This document shows, piece after piece, positions 1 to 9,725 of a DNA stretch of 46,764 nucleotides. Source of the stretch: Candidatus Cryptobacteroides faecigallinarum (GTDB lineage: Bacteria > Bacteroidota > Bacteroidia > Bacteroidales > UBA932); contig JADIMD010000124.1 of the NCBI GenBank assembly GCA_017695015.1, positions 1 through 46,764 of the forward strand, given 5' to 3'. The translations under genes and the position numbers were made by a program. The notes beneath the pieces were generated by a model. That model ran no database searches. It worked only from the letters and a program-made list of their open reading frames with translations, and was not told the origin of the DNA. Numbering within the stretch: position 1 is the stretch's first letter; the number at the start of each line of letters is the position of its first letter.

Positions 1-101
1 TGAAATCAGCTGTTGTTGCCATAAATATGTGTGTTTAATTGTAATTCACAGTGTTTCGGGCGCAAAATTATAAAATTGTCAGTTTCCTGCAAAATTTTCT
101 G

Positions 102-1049
102 TCAATAGAAGCGCCTTATGGCGGCGGCTATCTGCTCAAGCAGCCATTTGGGAGTGGATGTTGCCCCGCATACGCCCACATTGTCTTCCCTCCTGAACCA
201 TTCTTTTTTCAACTCACTTTCCGAAGAAATGTGATATGTCCTGATGTTCAGCGATTTACACAGGTCACACAAGACCTTTCCGTTGGAGCTCGCCTTCCCT
301 GACACAAAAATTATGATATCATGGTCCAATGCGAAACGGGAAAGCTTGGCATGTCTTGTAGCCACCTGGGAACAGATGGTGTTATGCACCACAAGAAGCC
401 TCCTTCCCTTGAACTGGGTGATGGGCATTTCGTTGGCCGCCGCCATCATCTCCTCCAGCCTGGAACATATGGAAGAATATTCTGCAGGACTCTTTGTGGT
501 CTGGGAAAATATTTCCACAGGATTGTGCAGGCAAATCGTCCCGTCCGCAATCAGGTCGGAAAGCATTTTCATGTCCTCTATCACAATGGCGTCACCACCG
601 ACCTGGCCAAGCAGCCCCATCACTTCCGGATGCCCTATTTTCCCGAAAATTATGACCTGGCCTTTCCGCGGACCGTCATGCATTCTCCCGTATGCCTGAC
701 GGATGTCCTGTTGGAGCTTGAGTACCACGGGACAGGTGCAGTCTATTATCTTGAATCCCAAAGATTCCGCTTTCGAATAAGTCGCAGGAGGCTCGCCATG
801 TGCCCTGATGAGGAGGCTTTCCCCAGAGGCGTCCTGCATCTCCTCAAGGTCCTCCTTGTCCACAGTCACAAGACCTTTCTGTCCCAGACGGGAAAGCTCC
901 GACTCGTTGTGTACTATGGCGCCAAGAGAATACAGTCTTTTCTCCTGTCCGTCCTCAATGTGGTCCAGATAATCTTCGGCTTTCTCGATAGCCCTGATGA
1001 CACCTGCACAGAAACCTGAATTCTTGTCGACTTCAACTGTCATATGCAA
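102..1049 (-). CDS. ispH: 4-hydroxy-3-methylbut-2-enyl diphosphate reductase (IspH)
   Basis: N-terminal VDKNSGFCAGVIRAI motif, later conserved Cys/His segments (IDCTCPVV, FGKIGHPEVMG, TICSQVATR) and about 315 aa length; adjacent to cmk as in many Bacteroidetes. Confidence 0.95.
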   Translation of the reverse strand: MHMTVEVDKNSGFCAGVIRAIEKAEDYLDHIEDGQEKRLYSLGAIVHNESELSRLGQKGLVTVDKEDLEEMQDASGESLLIRAHGEPPATYSKAESLGFKIIDCTCPVVLKLQQDIRQAYGRMHDGPRKGQVIIFGKIGHPEVMGLLGQVGGDAIVIEDMKMLSDLIADGTICLHNPVEIFSQTTKSPAEYSSICSRLEEMMAAANEMPITQFKGRRLLVVHNTICSQVATRHAKLSRFALDHDIIIFVSGKASSNGKVLCDLCKSLNIRTYHISSESELKKEWFRREDNVGVCGATSTPKWLLEQIAAAIRRFY

Positions 1050-1056
1050 TAATTTT

Positions 1057-1761
1057 TCAGTCAGTCTCCTTGACAGAGAATTTCTCGGAAATCAGATGAC
1101 GGAGCCACACCATCTGCTCGTCTATGGTCATGGCAGAATTGTCAAGGACAACAGCATCCTCAGCCTTCTTCAGAGGAGACACTTCCCTGTGGGAGTCGAT
1201 GAAATCCCTTTCCTTGATGTTTTTCATCACTTCTTCCAGATTGACATTCTCCCCTCTCCGTATCATCTCGTCCGCTCTGCGCCTGGCCCTGACTGCCGTG
1301 TCGGCAACCATGAAAATCTTCAGCTCGGCCTCAGGGAACACCGTAGTGCCGATATCCCTGCCGTCCATAACCACCCGTTTTTTCTTGCCGAACTCCCTCA
1401 GGCGCTCATCCACGAAACTGCGCACTTCGGGCACTGTGGCAATCGGGCTGACCTTTTCTGAAACTGCCAATGTCCTGATTTCCTTCTCAACGCATTTCCC
1501 TCCGATATATGTCCTGCTGCCATCTTCCTTGGCCTCGAAATGGATGTCGAGCCCTGGCAATGCCCTTCCCAAAGCCTGCCTGTCAATCTCTCCTGAAGGG
1601 GAAATGATACCGTGCTCTATGGCATACAAGGTGACTGCCCTGTACAGGGCTCCTGAATCTAAATAAAGGAAAGAGAACTCTGAAGCAATCCTCTTTGCAA
1701 AAGTGCTCTTCCCTGTGGACGAATAGCCGTCGACAGCTATGATAATGTCAGGTATCTTCAT
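1057..1761 (-). CDS. cmk: Cytidylate kinase
   Basis: P-loop IAVDGYSSTGKSTFAKRIA, YLDSGALYRAVTLYA, MDGRDIGTTVFPEAELKIFMVA. Confidence 0.95.
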   Translation of the reverse strand: MKIPDIIIAVDGYSSTGKSTFAKRIASEFSFLYLDSGALYRAVTLYAIEHGIISPSGEIDRQALGRALPGLDIHFEAKEDGSRTYIGGKCVEKEIRTLAVSEKVSPIATVPEVRSFVDERLREFGKKKRVVMDGRDIGTTVFPEAELKIFMVADTAVRARRRADEMIRRGENVNLEEVMKNIKERDFIDSHREVSPLKKAEDAVVLDNSAMTIDEQMVWLRHLISEKFSVKETD

Positions 1762-1801
1762 CTCAGTACACAGATCGTTAGGGGTAGCAAAATTATAAAA
1801 A

Positions 1802-1834
1802 TTTGTGTAAACACGGAAATTTGTCCGATATTTG
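1802..1834 (+). promoter_or_regulatory. Candidate Bacteroidetes sigma-ABfr-type promoter for the response regulator gene
   Basis: TTTG (1802-1805), N21, GATATTTG (1827-1834); near match to TTTG-N19-21-TAnnTTTG. Confidence 0.4.
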
Positions 1835-1887
1835 TATCTGTTGCTGGCCTGGACAATGCCGGTTGACGGACATAAAACACGAAATAC

Positions 1888-3057
1888 ATGAAAATTCTCA
1901 TAATTGATGACGAACGCGCCATCAGGAATTCACTCAAGGAGATACTGATGGACGAAGGCTACGAAGCCGATGTGGCTGAAGACGGGGCCCAGGGCGTGGA
2001 CATGGCGCTCAAAGAGAAATACAGTGTGATTTTCTGCGACATCAAGATGCCGAACATGGATGGAATCGAGGTTCTGGACAAATTCATGGAAGAAGGCGTG
2101 GATGCCGCAGTCATCATGATTTCCGGGCACGGAGACATAGACACGGCAGTGGAATGCATCAAGAAAGGGGCCTTTGACTTTATCCAGAAGCCTCTGGACC
2201 TCAACAGGATACTCATCACCATCAAGAACGCGACAGATAAGGTCACCCTCATCTCCAAGACAGAAAGGCTCGCTTCGGAAACATCAAGGCTCAAGAAGAA
2301 AGTCTACGGTCAGGAAATGGTCGGAGAGTCAGCCCCTATCCAGAAAGTGAGGGACATGATAGACAAGGTCGCACCGACAGATGCAAGAGTGCTTATCACA
2401 GGTGCAAACGGTACGGGCAAAGAATTGGTGGCGAGGACATTGCACCAGAAAAGCATGCGGTCCCAGATGCCTTATGTGGAAGTCAACTGTGCTGCCATCC
2501 CTTCGGAGCTTATCGAAAGTGAACTGTTCGGACATGAGAAAGGGGCATTCACCTCTGCCGTCAAACAGCACAAAGGCAAGTTCGAGCAGGCGGACGGGGG
2601 AACACTGTTCCTGGACGAAATCGGAGACATGAGCCTTGCCGCCCAGGCGAAAGTGCTGAGAGTCCTCCAGGAAAGGAAACTCTCGCGTGTCGGAAGCGAC
2701 AAGGACATCAGCGTGGATGTAAGGGTGCTTGCCGCAACCAACAAGAACCTCAAGGAAGAGATTGCAAAAGGGAATTTCAGGGAAGACCTTTACCACAGGC
2801 TTAGCGTAATAGTTATCAATGTACCTTCCCTCGACGAAAGGAAAGACGACATCCCGATACTGGTCAACCATTTCATAGACCAGATATGCACCGAGACAGG
2901 GATGCAGCGCAGGGAAGTTGACGCAGACGCGATGCAGCTTCTCGTGGACAAGACCTGGACAGGGAACATCAGGGAGCTGCGCAATGTCGTGGAAAGGCTT
3001 CTGATCCTCTCGGGCAGCAGGATTACAGCCCAGGACATACACGCCTATGTCTATTGA
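1888..3057 (+). CDS. Sigma-54-dependent response regulator (receiver plus AAA+), no C-terminal Fis/HTH domain
   Basis: Receiver domain MKILIIDDERAIRNSL...CDIKMPNMDG; AAA+ GANGTGKE, GTLFLDEIGDM; GAFTSA in place of GAFTGA; ends shortly after WTGNIRELRNVVERLLIL. Confidence 0.93.
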   Translation: MKILIIDDERAIRNSLKEILMDEGYEADVAEDGAQGVDMALKEKYSVIFCDIKMPNMDGIEVLDKFMEEGVDAAVIMISGHGDIDTAVECIKKGAFDFIQKPLDLNRILITIKNATDKVTLISKTERLASETSRLKKKVYGQEMVGESAPIQKVRDMIDKVAPTDARVLITGANGTGKELVARTLHQKSMRSQMPYVEVNCAAIPSELIESELFGHEKGAFTSAVKQHKGKFEQADGGTLFLDEIGDMSLAAQAKVLRVLQERKLSRVGSDKDISVDVRVLAATNKNLKEEIAKGNFREDLYHRLSVIVINVPSLDERKDDIPILVNHFIDQICTETGMQRREVDADAMQLLVDKTWTGNIRELRNVVERLLILSGSRITAQDIHAYVY

Positions 3058-3076
3058 CGACAGGGTATTGACGGAA

Positions 3077-3108
3077 AAGGGGCTGGCCGGTTTTCTGGAC
3101 AGCCCCTT
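3077..3108. terminator. Bidirectional hairpin between convergent genes
   Basis: AAGGGGCTG ... CAGCCCCTT inverted repeat between the response regulator (+) and the EF-G-like gene (-). Confidence 0.65.
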
Positions 3109-3128
3109 CTGTTGATTGTAAAGAAGTC

Positions 3129-5282
3129 CTATTCTTCAGTATCCTGCTCTGCGTATGCTTTCAGGAGCTTGTCCTGAACATCGGAAGGAACAGGCTGATA
3201 ATCAGCAAACTCCATAGTGAATGTTGCACTTCCGGATGTAAGGGAGCTGAGAGTAGTGGAATACTTGTAGAGCTCTGCAAGAGGGACGCGGGCCTTGATG
3301 ACATCGAATCCCTTGTCACTACCCATTCCTTCGATTAGGGCGCGGCGGTTCTGAAGGTCAGACATGCATGAACCCATATATTCAGAAGGAGTCATGACTT
3401 CAAGACTGTAGATAGGCTCCATGATCTTCGGTCCTGCATTGCGGAACGCCTCCTTGAATGCATTGCGGGCTGCAAGGACGAATGAAATTTCATTCGAATC
3501 CACCGGATGCATCTTGCCGTCGAACACATACACACGGATATCACGGGCAAGCGAACCTGTAAGAGGTCCTTCGCTCATCTTCTCCATTATACCCTTGAGA
3601 ATTGCAGGCATGAACCTGGCATCGATGGCACCTCCGACAATACAGTTGTAGAACTCGAGCTTGCCGCCCCAGTCAAGGTCGAAACTCTCCTTGCTCTTGA
3701 TGTTGAGCACCATTTCCTTGCCGTCCACCTTGAACTTGTTGGTGGCTTCAACCCCTTCCACAATCGGGCAGATGAGAAGATGCACTTCACCGAACTGGCC
3801 TGCGCCTCCGGACTGCTTCTTGTGACGGTAGTTTGCGACAGCAACTTTGGTGATGGTCTCCCTGTAGGAAATCTTAGGAGGGAACATCTCGATCTCTATC
3901 TTGTTCTCGTTCAGAAGTCTCCATCTGACAATATTGATGTGCTGCTCGCCCTGTCCCTTGAGGATAGTCTGCTTGAGTTCCTTGGAATATTCAACTATGA
4001 TGGTAGGGTCTTCTGCAGACATCTTTGCCAGAGCCTCACCCATCTTTTCCTCGTCCTTCTGCTCCTTTGCCTTGATGGCTGTACGGAACTTGGATGCAGG
4101 GAACTTGATATGCTCATACGCGATGTCGCATCCCGGCTGTGCAAGTGTCACATTGGTCTTTGCCGCCCTGAGCTTGACTGTACACCCGATGTCTCCGGCA
4201 AACAGGTCAGAGACTTTCTCTTTCTTCTTTCCTGCCACGGCATAGATGGCGGTAATCCTTTCCTTATCACCTGTCTCGGGGTTCTCGAGATCCTGACCTT
4301 CCGTCAACTCTCCCGACATCACCTTGAAATATGCCACCTCACCGAGATGAGGCTCCACTGCTGTCTTATATATAAAGAGTGTAGTAGGAGCATCCTGCTT
4401 GCACTCCACCTCGTTTCCGTCCTTTGTCATTGCCTTCCTGTCAGCAGGAGAAGAAGCCACCTTGATGGTGAACTCCATGAGCCTCTTGACTCCTATGTCC
4501 TTCTTTGCCGACAGGCAGAACACAGGCAGCACCTCGCCTGCCTTGCATCCGATGCCTATACCCTTGCGGATCTCGTCCTCGGTCAGCACACCTGCCTCGA
4601 AGAACTTCTCCATCAGGGTATCATCATATTCTGCCGCCCTTTCGATGAGCGCAGACCTGAGCTCTTCAGCCTCAGCCTTGTACTGTTCTGGAATTTCCAG
4701 GTCTTCCCTGGTCCCGTTCTCGTCCTTGAAATGATAGTATTTCATCTTGAGGACATCTATGAATCCGTCGAATGACGGTCCCGGATTGACTGGATACTGG
4801 ATAAGCACCGGCTTCTTGCCGAATGCCTCCTTCATGGAATCAAGGGTGTTCTCCCATGAAGCCTTCTCCCCGTCCAGCTGGTTGACGCCCACTATAAGAG
4901 GAATACCGTACTGCTCTGCATAGCGGGCAAAGATTTCCGTCCCCACCTCGACTCCCTGCTGGGCATTGATCAGAAGGACTCCCGTGTCGCAAACCTTGAA
5001 TGCAGACACTGCTCCTCCGACGAAATCGTCTGCGCCCGGAGTGTCGATTATATTGAATTTGGTGTCCATGAACTCCGCATACAGTGGAGTCGCATATATG
5101 GACCTCTGGTTGATCTGTTCGATCTCGGAATTGTCCGAGACTGTATTTTTGGATTCTACCGTCCCGCGGCGCTCGATGACCTTGCCTTCAAAGAGCATCG
5201 CTTCAGATAATGTGGTCTTTCCCGACTTGGTGCTGCCGAGGAGAACCACATTACGGATGTTTTGAGTTGAATAAGCTTTCAT
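3129..5282 (-). CDS. Elongation factor G-like translational GTPase (EF-G paralogue)
   Basis: 717 aa; GSTKSGKTTLSEAM P-loop, DTPGADDF G3, GVNQLD G4; EF-G domain III-V regions (ISYRETIT, GPLTGSLARDIRVYVFDG, EPIYSLEVMTPSEYMG). Confidence 0.9.
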   Translation of the reverse strand: MKAYSTQNIRNVVLLGSTKSGKTTLSEAMLFEGKVIERRGTVESKNTVSDNSEIEQINQRSIYATPLYAEFMDTKFNIIDTPGADDFVGGAVSAFKVCDTGVLLINAQQGVEVGTEIFARYAEQYGIPLIVGVNQLDGEKASWENTLDSMKEAFGKKPVLIQYPVNPGPSFDGFIDVLKMKYYHFKDENGTREDLEIPEQYKAEAEELRSALIERAAEYDDTLMEKFFEAGVLTEDEIRKGIGIGCKAGEVLPVFCLSAKKDIGVKRLMEFTIKVASSPADRKAMTKDGNEVECKQDAPTTLFIYKTAVEPHLGEVAYFKVMSGELTEGQDLENPETGDKERITAIYAVAGKKKEKVSDLFAGDIGCTVKLRAAKTNVTLAQPGCDIAYEHIKFPASKFRTAIKAKEQKDEEKMGEALAKMSAEDPTIIVEYSKELKQTILKGQGEQHINIVRWRLLNENKIEIEMFPPKISYRETITKVAVANYRHKKQSGGAGQFGEVHLLICPIVEGVEATNKFKVDGKEMVLNIKSKESFDLDWGGKLEFYNCIVGGAIDARFMPAILKGIMEKMSEGPLTGSLARDIRVYVFDGKMHPVDSNEISFVLAARNAFKEAFRNAGPKIMEPIYSLEVMTPSEYMGSCMSDLQNRRALIEGMGSDKGFDVIKARVPLAELYKYSTTLSSLTSGSATFTMEFADYQPVPSDVQDKLLKAYAEQDTEE

Positions 5283-5341
5283 GTGTACTTATGATTTATT
5301 AGTTTGTGTTTCCAGTGCCGTGTGGTAACAACACATCCTTG

Positions 5342-5373
5342 CAAACTTAATAAAATATTATGTAAATAACAAT
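5342..5373 (-). promoter_or_regulatory. Candidate sigma-ABfr promoter for the EF-G-like gene
   Basis: Minus strand ATTG-N20-TAAGTTTG (plus-strand caaactta at 5342-5349), about 50 nt upstream of the CDS. Confidence 0.5.
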
Positions 5374-5378
5374 CCAAT

Positions 5379-5639
5379 TCACAACAAATATAAAGGAATA
5401 TGTCCCCTGTATGCTTTCAATATGTCAGCTCCGGACAATCCGAAACTGTCATAGAGATACCTGTCCATTTCCCCGGCAGACACTCCTGCCTTGCTGCACA
5501 TCTCTTCGAATGACATGTTTTTACCGTTCTCCGTTCCCGATTCGAGCAACAACGCAAAACGCTCGAGCTTCCTGTCCATGACCGACCTTTCCATAACGAA
5601 TATTTTTATTTGCAAATCTCCTGCATCGGATTCTGACAA
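5379..5639 (-). CDS. Small protein with AraC-like helix-turn-helix half (start may be internal)
   Basis: MSFEEMCSKAGVSAGEMDRYLYDSFGLSGADILKAYR resembles an AraC/HTH segment; upstream of the EF-G-like gene on the same strand. Confidence 0.5.
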   Translation of the reverse strand: MSESDAGDLQIKIFVMERSVMDRKLERFALLLESGTENGKNMSFEEMCSKAGVSAGEMDRYLYDSFGLSGADILKAYRGHIPLYLL

Positions 5640-5774
5640 GCAATAGCCCGATGCTGTTTTATCTTTTTTGCTATATTATTTTTTCTCTTTTTTATCATTT
5701 TTCTGTTTTTGATATCTGTTTCTTGTCATTGGCAACTATTTCTTGCCTTTATTTGACATTGCCGAACTCTTCTG

Positions 5775-5805
5775 TTGCGAACGAAATCTGCTTTGAGTAT
5801 CTTTG
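5775..5805 (+). promoter_or_regulatory. Candidate sigma-ABfr promoter for rnhB
   Basis: TTGC (5775) N19 TATCTTTG (5798-5805), about 20 nt upstream of the ATG at 5825. Confidence 0.6.
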
Positions 5806-5824
5806 TCAGGATTATATTGCGGCT

Positions 5825-6520
5825 ATGAGAAAGACGGAATTACTGAGTTTCATGAACGGCAGCCTGATCGAGGCCGGGTGCGACGAAGCAGGAAGAGGCC
5901 CTATCGCAGGACCCGTATTCGCCGCTGCAGTGATTCTGCCGCAAGACTTCCGCCATCCGCTGCTGGATGACTCCAAAAAGATGACTGCATCAGCAAGGGA
6001 AACCCTGGAACCGGTGATACAGAAAGAAGCCGTCGCATTTTCCGCCATGTCCGTAAACGCAGATGAGATAGACAGGATAAATATCCTGAACGCGTCCATT
6101 GCCGCCATGCAGGCCGCAGTGATGCACCTTTCTCCAGTGCCCGAATATCTTCTGGTCGACGGCAACAGGTTCAGGACATTCTCACATATCGCTTCAATCA
6201 TCGGCCACGACACCTCTGACAGCGCCCTTTCGTACATCGCAGGGATGAAGGACAGGATACGGGAATTCGACCGCATTCCGTTCAGCTGCATAGTGAAAGG
6301 AGACGGGAAATATGCATCCATAGCCGCCGCGTCAGTGCTCGCCAAGACCGCAAGGGACAGGTACATGCGCGAAATAGCAAAGGATTATCCGGAATACGGA
6401 TGGGAGCGCAACATGGGCTACCCTACCCCGGAGCATATAGAAGCAGTACGGAAATACGGACTGACTCCGCACCACCGGAGGTCTTTCCACATCAAGGAAC
6501 TCGAACCTGCCCTTTTCTGA
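5825..6520 (+). CDS. rnhB: Ribonuclease HII
   Basis: IEAGCDEAGRGPIAGPVFAAAVIL, LLDDSKKMT, ASIAAASVLAKTARDRYM; start moved to internal ATG 5825 because the TATCTTTG box lies inside the longer ORF. Confidence 0.95.
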   Translation: MRKTELLSFMNGSLIEAGCDEAGRGPIAGPVFAAAVILPQDFRHPLLDDSKKMTASARETLEPVIQKEAVAFSAMSVNADEIDRINILNASIAAMQAAVMHLSPVPEYLLVDGNRFRTFSHIASIIGHDTSDSALSYIAGMKDRIREFDRIPFSCIVKGDGKYASIAAASVLAKTARDRYMREIAKDYPEYGWERNMGYPTPEHIEAVRKYGLTPHHRRSFHIKELEPALF

Positions 6521-6554
6521 GGGCGGAAACATACGACACTAAACAAAATCTGCC

Positions 6555-7412
6555 ATGGCTATCGCAAAAACATTCATGATCGGAATCCTGCTCGGGGCTG
6601 TCGTTGCTTCAGCGGACATCTGCAACGGGACCACGAAACCAGACGGGGGATATGCCCATCTCAAGGACATCCCATATGTTTCACAAGATGAAACAGACCC
6701 ATACAAACTCGAAAGGTGCAAGCTTGACCTGTATTATCCGGAAGACACTGAAGGCTTCGCCACATTGGTCTGGTTTCACGGAGGAGGGCTCGAAGGAGGC
6801 TCGAAATCCCTCATGGGCGAATTCAGGGAGCAGGAGTTTGCAGTGGCTGACATCAACTACAGGCTTTATCCGAAAGCTAAATGCCCTGCATATATCAATG
6901 ATGCCGCCGAAGCCGTCGCATACATATTCAAACACATAGCAGAATATGGAGGGGACCCGTCCAGAATCTATGTCGGAGGTCATTCCGCAGGAGGATACCT
7001 CACCCTCATGCTCGTGCTGTGTCCGGAATATATCGCGGCATACGGGGCGGATGCGGACGACATCCGGAAGGCATATCCTGTCAGCGGACAGACATTCACC
7101 CATTTCACCATAAAGAAGGAACGGGGGATGTCCATGGACCTGCCTTATATAGATGAATATGCTCCGATAAACAATGTGAGGAAAGAAGGCGCTCCACTCA
7201 TGCTGATTACAGGGGACAGGGACTTGGAAATGCTGTGCAGATTCGAGGAGAACGACTGTCTGATGAGCATTCTGGAACATTTCGGGCACCCCGCCGTGCT
7301 GTATGAGCTCGATGGTTTCAACCACAGCAATGTCATCGGACCTGCCGCCCTTCTCATCCGCGAGGACATCAAAACAGACATGGCCAGGACAGCCGGGAAA
7401 GATTCGGAATGA
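6555..7412 (+). CDS. Alpha/beta hydrolase (esterase/lipase-like), secreted
   Basis: Signal-like N-terminus; LVWFHGGGLEGG oxyanion-hole motif, YVGGHSAGGYLT nucleophile elbow, GDRDLEM and FNHSN acid/His regions. Confidence 0.88.
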   Translation: MAIAKTFMIGILLGAVVASADICNGTTKPDGGYAHLKDIPYVSQDETDPYKLERCKLDLYYPEDTEGFATLVWFHGGGLEGGSKSLMGEFREQEFAVADINYRLYPKAKCPAYINDAAEAVAYIFKHIAEYGGDPSRIYVGGHSAGGYLTLMLVLCPEYIAAYGADADDIRKAYPVSGQTFTHFTIKKERGMSMDLPYIDEYAPINNVRKEGAPLMLITGDRDLEMLCRFEENDCLMSILEHFGHPAVLYELDGFNHSNVIGPAALLIREDIKTDMARTAGKDSE

Positions 7413-7476
7413 AAATATATTCCGTATATTTGGCTGCGCCATATATACTGTTCACGCCTCGGCAATCGCAAACAAG

Positions 7477-7508
7477 TTTGCATTGCACTCGGCTTCTGCG
7501 TATATTTG
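7477..7508 (+). promoter_or_regulatory. Sigma-ABfr promoter upstream of S46 peptidase 1
   Basis: TTTG (7477-7480), N20, TATATTTG (7501-7508), about 40 nt upstream of the ATG. Confidence 0.7.
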
Positions 7509-7548
7509 CAAGCTTTAACATACTGCTGAATCAGTAAACAGACATGAT

Positions 7549-9690
7549 ATGAAGAAATTTATTTGTTTTTTGACTGTCCTGACAGTATTTGCATCGGGAA
7601 TCAGGGCAGACGAAGGAATGTGGATGCTCCCTCTGTTGGAGAAAATGAACGGAAAGGCTCTCGAAGAGGCAGGATGCCGCCTGAGCCCTGACCAGATTTA
7701 CAGCATCAACCACTCTTCCCTCAAGGATGCGGTAGTGCAGTTCGGAGGAGGATGCACCGGAGAAATCATCTCCGACGAAGGACTGCTGGTGACCAACCAT
7801 CATTGCGGATATGCCAGCATCCAGCAGCTCAGCAGTGTGGACCATGACTATCTGACAGATGGATACTGGGCCATGAACAGGTCGGAAGAACTTCCAGTGG
7901 AAGGGCTCAGTGTAACATTCCTGGAATACATGGAAGATGTAACCGCTGACTTCGAGGCAGGTCGCAAGAAGGCAGAAAAGATGTTCAGGGACAGCACCGA
8001 CAAGGAAGCTCTCGTGATAAACTACCTCAACGAGCATGTATACGGCAAGATCCTCAACAAGGCTGAAGAGGATTTCCCTGAGTGCGACTCCTACATCATG
8101 CCTTTCTACAATGAAAATGTATATTATCTGATAGTATATAAGGAGTACAGGGACATCAGGTTCGTAGGGGCACCGCCTTCCTCTATCGGAAAGTTCGGGG
8201 CAGACACCGACAACTGGGTATGGCCGCGCCACACCGGAGACTTCTCGATGTTCCGAGTATATGCCGACAAGAACAACAATCCGGCAGACTATTCTGAAGA
8301 TAATGTGCCTTACACTCCAAAGCAGTCTCTGAAGATATCTCTCAAAGGATTCCAGGAAGGCGACTTCACCATGATTATGGGATACCCTGGAACAACCGTC
8401 AGGTTCCAGACCGCTCCTGAACTGCAGAATATGCTTGCGCAGAATGACATAAGGATTGCAGCAAGGACCGTAAGACAGGATGTGATCCTTGAGGATATGC
8501 TTGCCGACCCTGCTGTCAAGATACAGTACGCCAACAAATATGCGAACTCTTCCAACGGATGGAAGAAATGGAAGGGAATGAAACTCGCATTCGAGAAACT
8601 GGACATTATCGGCAGAGCGGAAGCGGAAGAAGCAGCATTCTCGGAATGGGTCAGCTCAAACAAGAAACGCTCCGCCAAATACGGGGACTGTCTGGCGACC
8701 ATCAAGAACGCTACGGAAAAGCTCACCGGGCCTTATTCCGTATTCACCACCCTTTCCGAATCGGTTGCCAGAATCGAGCTCGCGTCATTTGCAATGAAAT
8801 GCAATTCAGCGCTGATGGACACGACAGAGGCGGCTGTTTCCGATGCCATTTCCTCTGTCCGTGACCTGTACAAGGATTACTCCGAACCTACAGACCGCAA
8901 GGTGGCAAAGGCACTCATCAAATTCTACAGGGACAACATTTCCCCTGAATATTATCTTGAAGGAATCGGAGACTTCGCATCAATGGATATCGATGCTTAT
9001 GTGGACAGCCTGTTCGACAACAGTTCCTTCACCTCTCTGGAGAAACTGAAAGAACAGACGGCAGCAAAAGGCGCTTCCGCCATCACCGATGACCCTGCAG
9101 TGGCACTCGGGAAAGCATGCAACAAAATCCTGGATGAAAGCTTCACTCAGATGCGCGCATACCTTGAAAAGATAGGCGAAGGCAGGAAAGCCTACACTGC
9201 TGGACTGCTGGAGTGGAAGAAGGGAGAACCTTCCTACCCTGATGCGAACTTTACCATGAGATTGACTTACGGCTCGGTGAAGTCCTACTCTCCTGCCGAT
9301 GCTGTGCTCTACAGATACTACACCACCCTTGACGGAGTGATGGAGAAAGAAGACCCGGACAACTGGGAATTCGTAGTGCCTGCAAAGCTCAAGGAGCTCT
9401 GGAAAAACGGAGACTTCGGAGAATATGCCATGGCTGATGGCAAGATGCCCGTGGCCTTCCTTACCAACAACGACATCACCGGCGGAAATTCTGGTTCTCC
9501 TGTCCTCAATGCAGACGGCGAGCTGATAGGACTGGCCTTTGACGGCAACTGGGAATCCATGAGCAGCGATGTGATGTTCGAGCCTGAACTCCAGAGATGC
9601 ATCTGCGTGGACATCCGCTATGTGCTGTTCATCATGGACAAGTTCGGAGGGGCCGGTTACCTGCTCGATGAAATGAATATAGTACGGTAA
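7549..9690 (+). CDS. S46 family peptidase (dipeptidyl-peptidase, DPP7-like)
   Basis: Signal peptide then DEGMWMLPLLEKMN; TNHHCGYASIQQLS (His), DNWVWPRHTGDFSMFR (Asp), TGGNSGSPVLN (Ser). Confidence 0.95.
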   Translation: MKKFICFLTVLTVFASGIRADEGMWMLPLLEKMNGKALEEAGCRLSPDQIYSINHSSLKDAVVQFGGGCTGEIISDEGLLVTNHHCGYASIQQLSSVDHDYLTDGYWAMNRSEELPVEGLSVTFLEYMEDVTADFEAGRKKAEKMFRDSTDKEALVINYLNEHVYGKILNKAEEDFPECDSYIMPFYNENVYYLIVYKEYRDIRFVGAPPSSIGKFGADTDNWVWPRHTGDFSMFRVYADKNNNPADYSEDNVPYTPKQSLKISLKGFQEGDFTMIMGYPGTTVRFQTAPELQNMLAQNDIRIAARTVRQDVILEDMLADPAVKIQYANKYANSSNGWKKWKGMKLAFEKLDIIGRAEAEEAAFSEWVSSNKKRSAKYGDCLATIKNATEKLTGPYSVFTTLSESVARIELASFAMKCNSALMDTTEAAVSDAISSVRDLYKDYSEPTDRKVAKALIKFYRDNISPEYYLEGIGDFASMDIDAYVDSLFDNSSFTSLEKLKEQTAAKGASAITDDPAVALGKACNKILDESFTQMRAYLEKIGEGRKAYTAGLLEWKKGEPSYPDANFTMRLTYGSVKSYSPADAVLYRYYTTLDGVMEKEDPDNWEFVVPAKLKELWKNGDFGEYAMADGKMPVAFLTNNDITGGNSGSPVLNADGELIGLAFDGNWESMSSDVMFEPELQRCICVDIRYVLFIMDKFGGAGYLLDEMNIVR

Positions 9691-9725
9691 CATCCTCAAC
9701 GAAGGATATGCTAAACTGAATAGAT

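Noticed and set aside
3507-4775. 422-aa plus-strand ORF antisense to the EF-G-like gene
   Set aside because: It is a shadow ORF from the codon bias of the true gene, with no recognisable family, signal or promoter.
7466-7500. gcaaacaagtttgc inverted repeat upstream of S46 peptidase 1 as an operator
   Set aside because: It overlaps the -33 element of the promoter, and the short symmetry is easily explained by the TTTG box; not enough to call a site.
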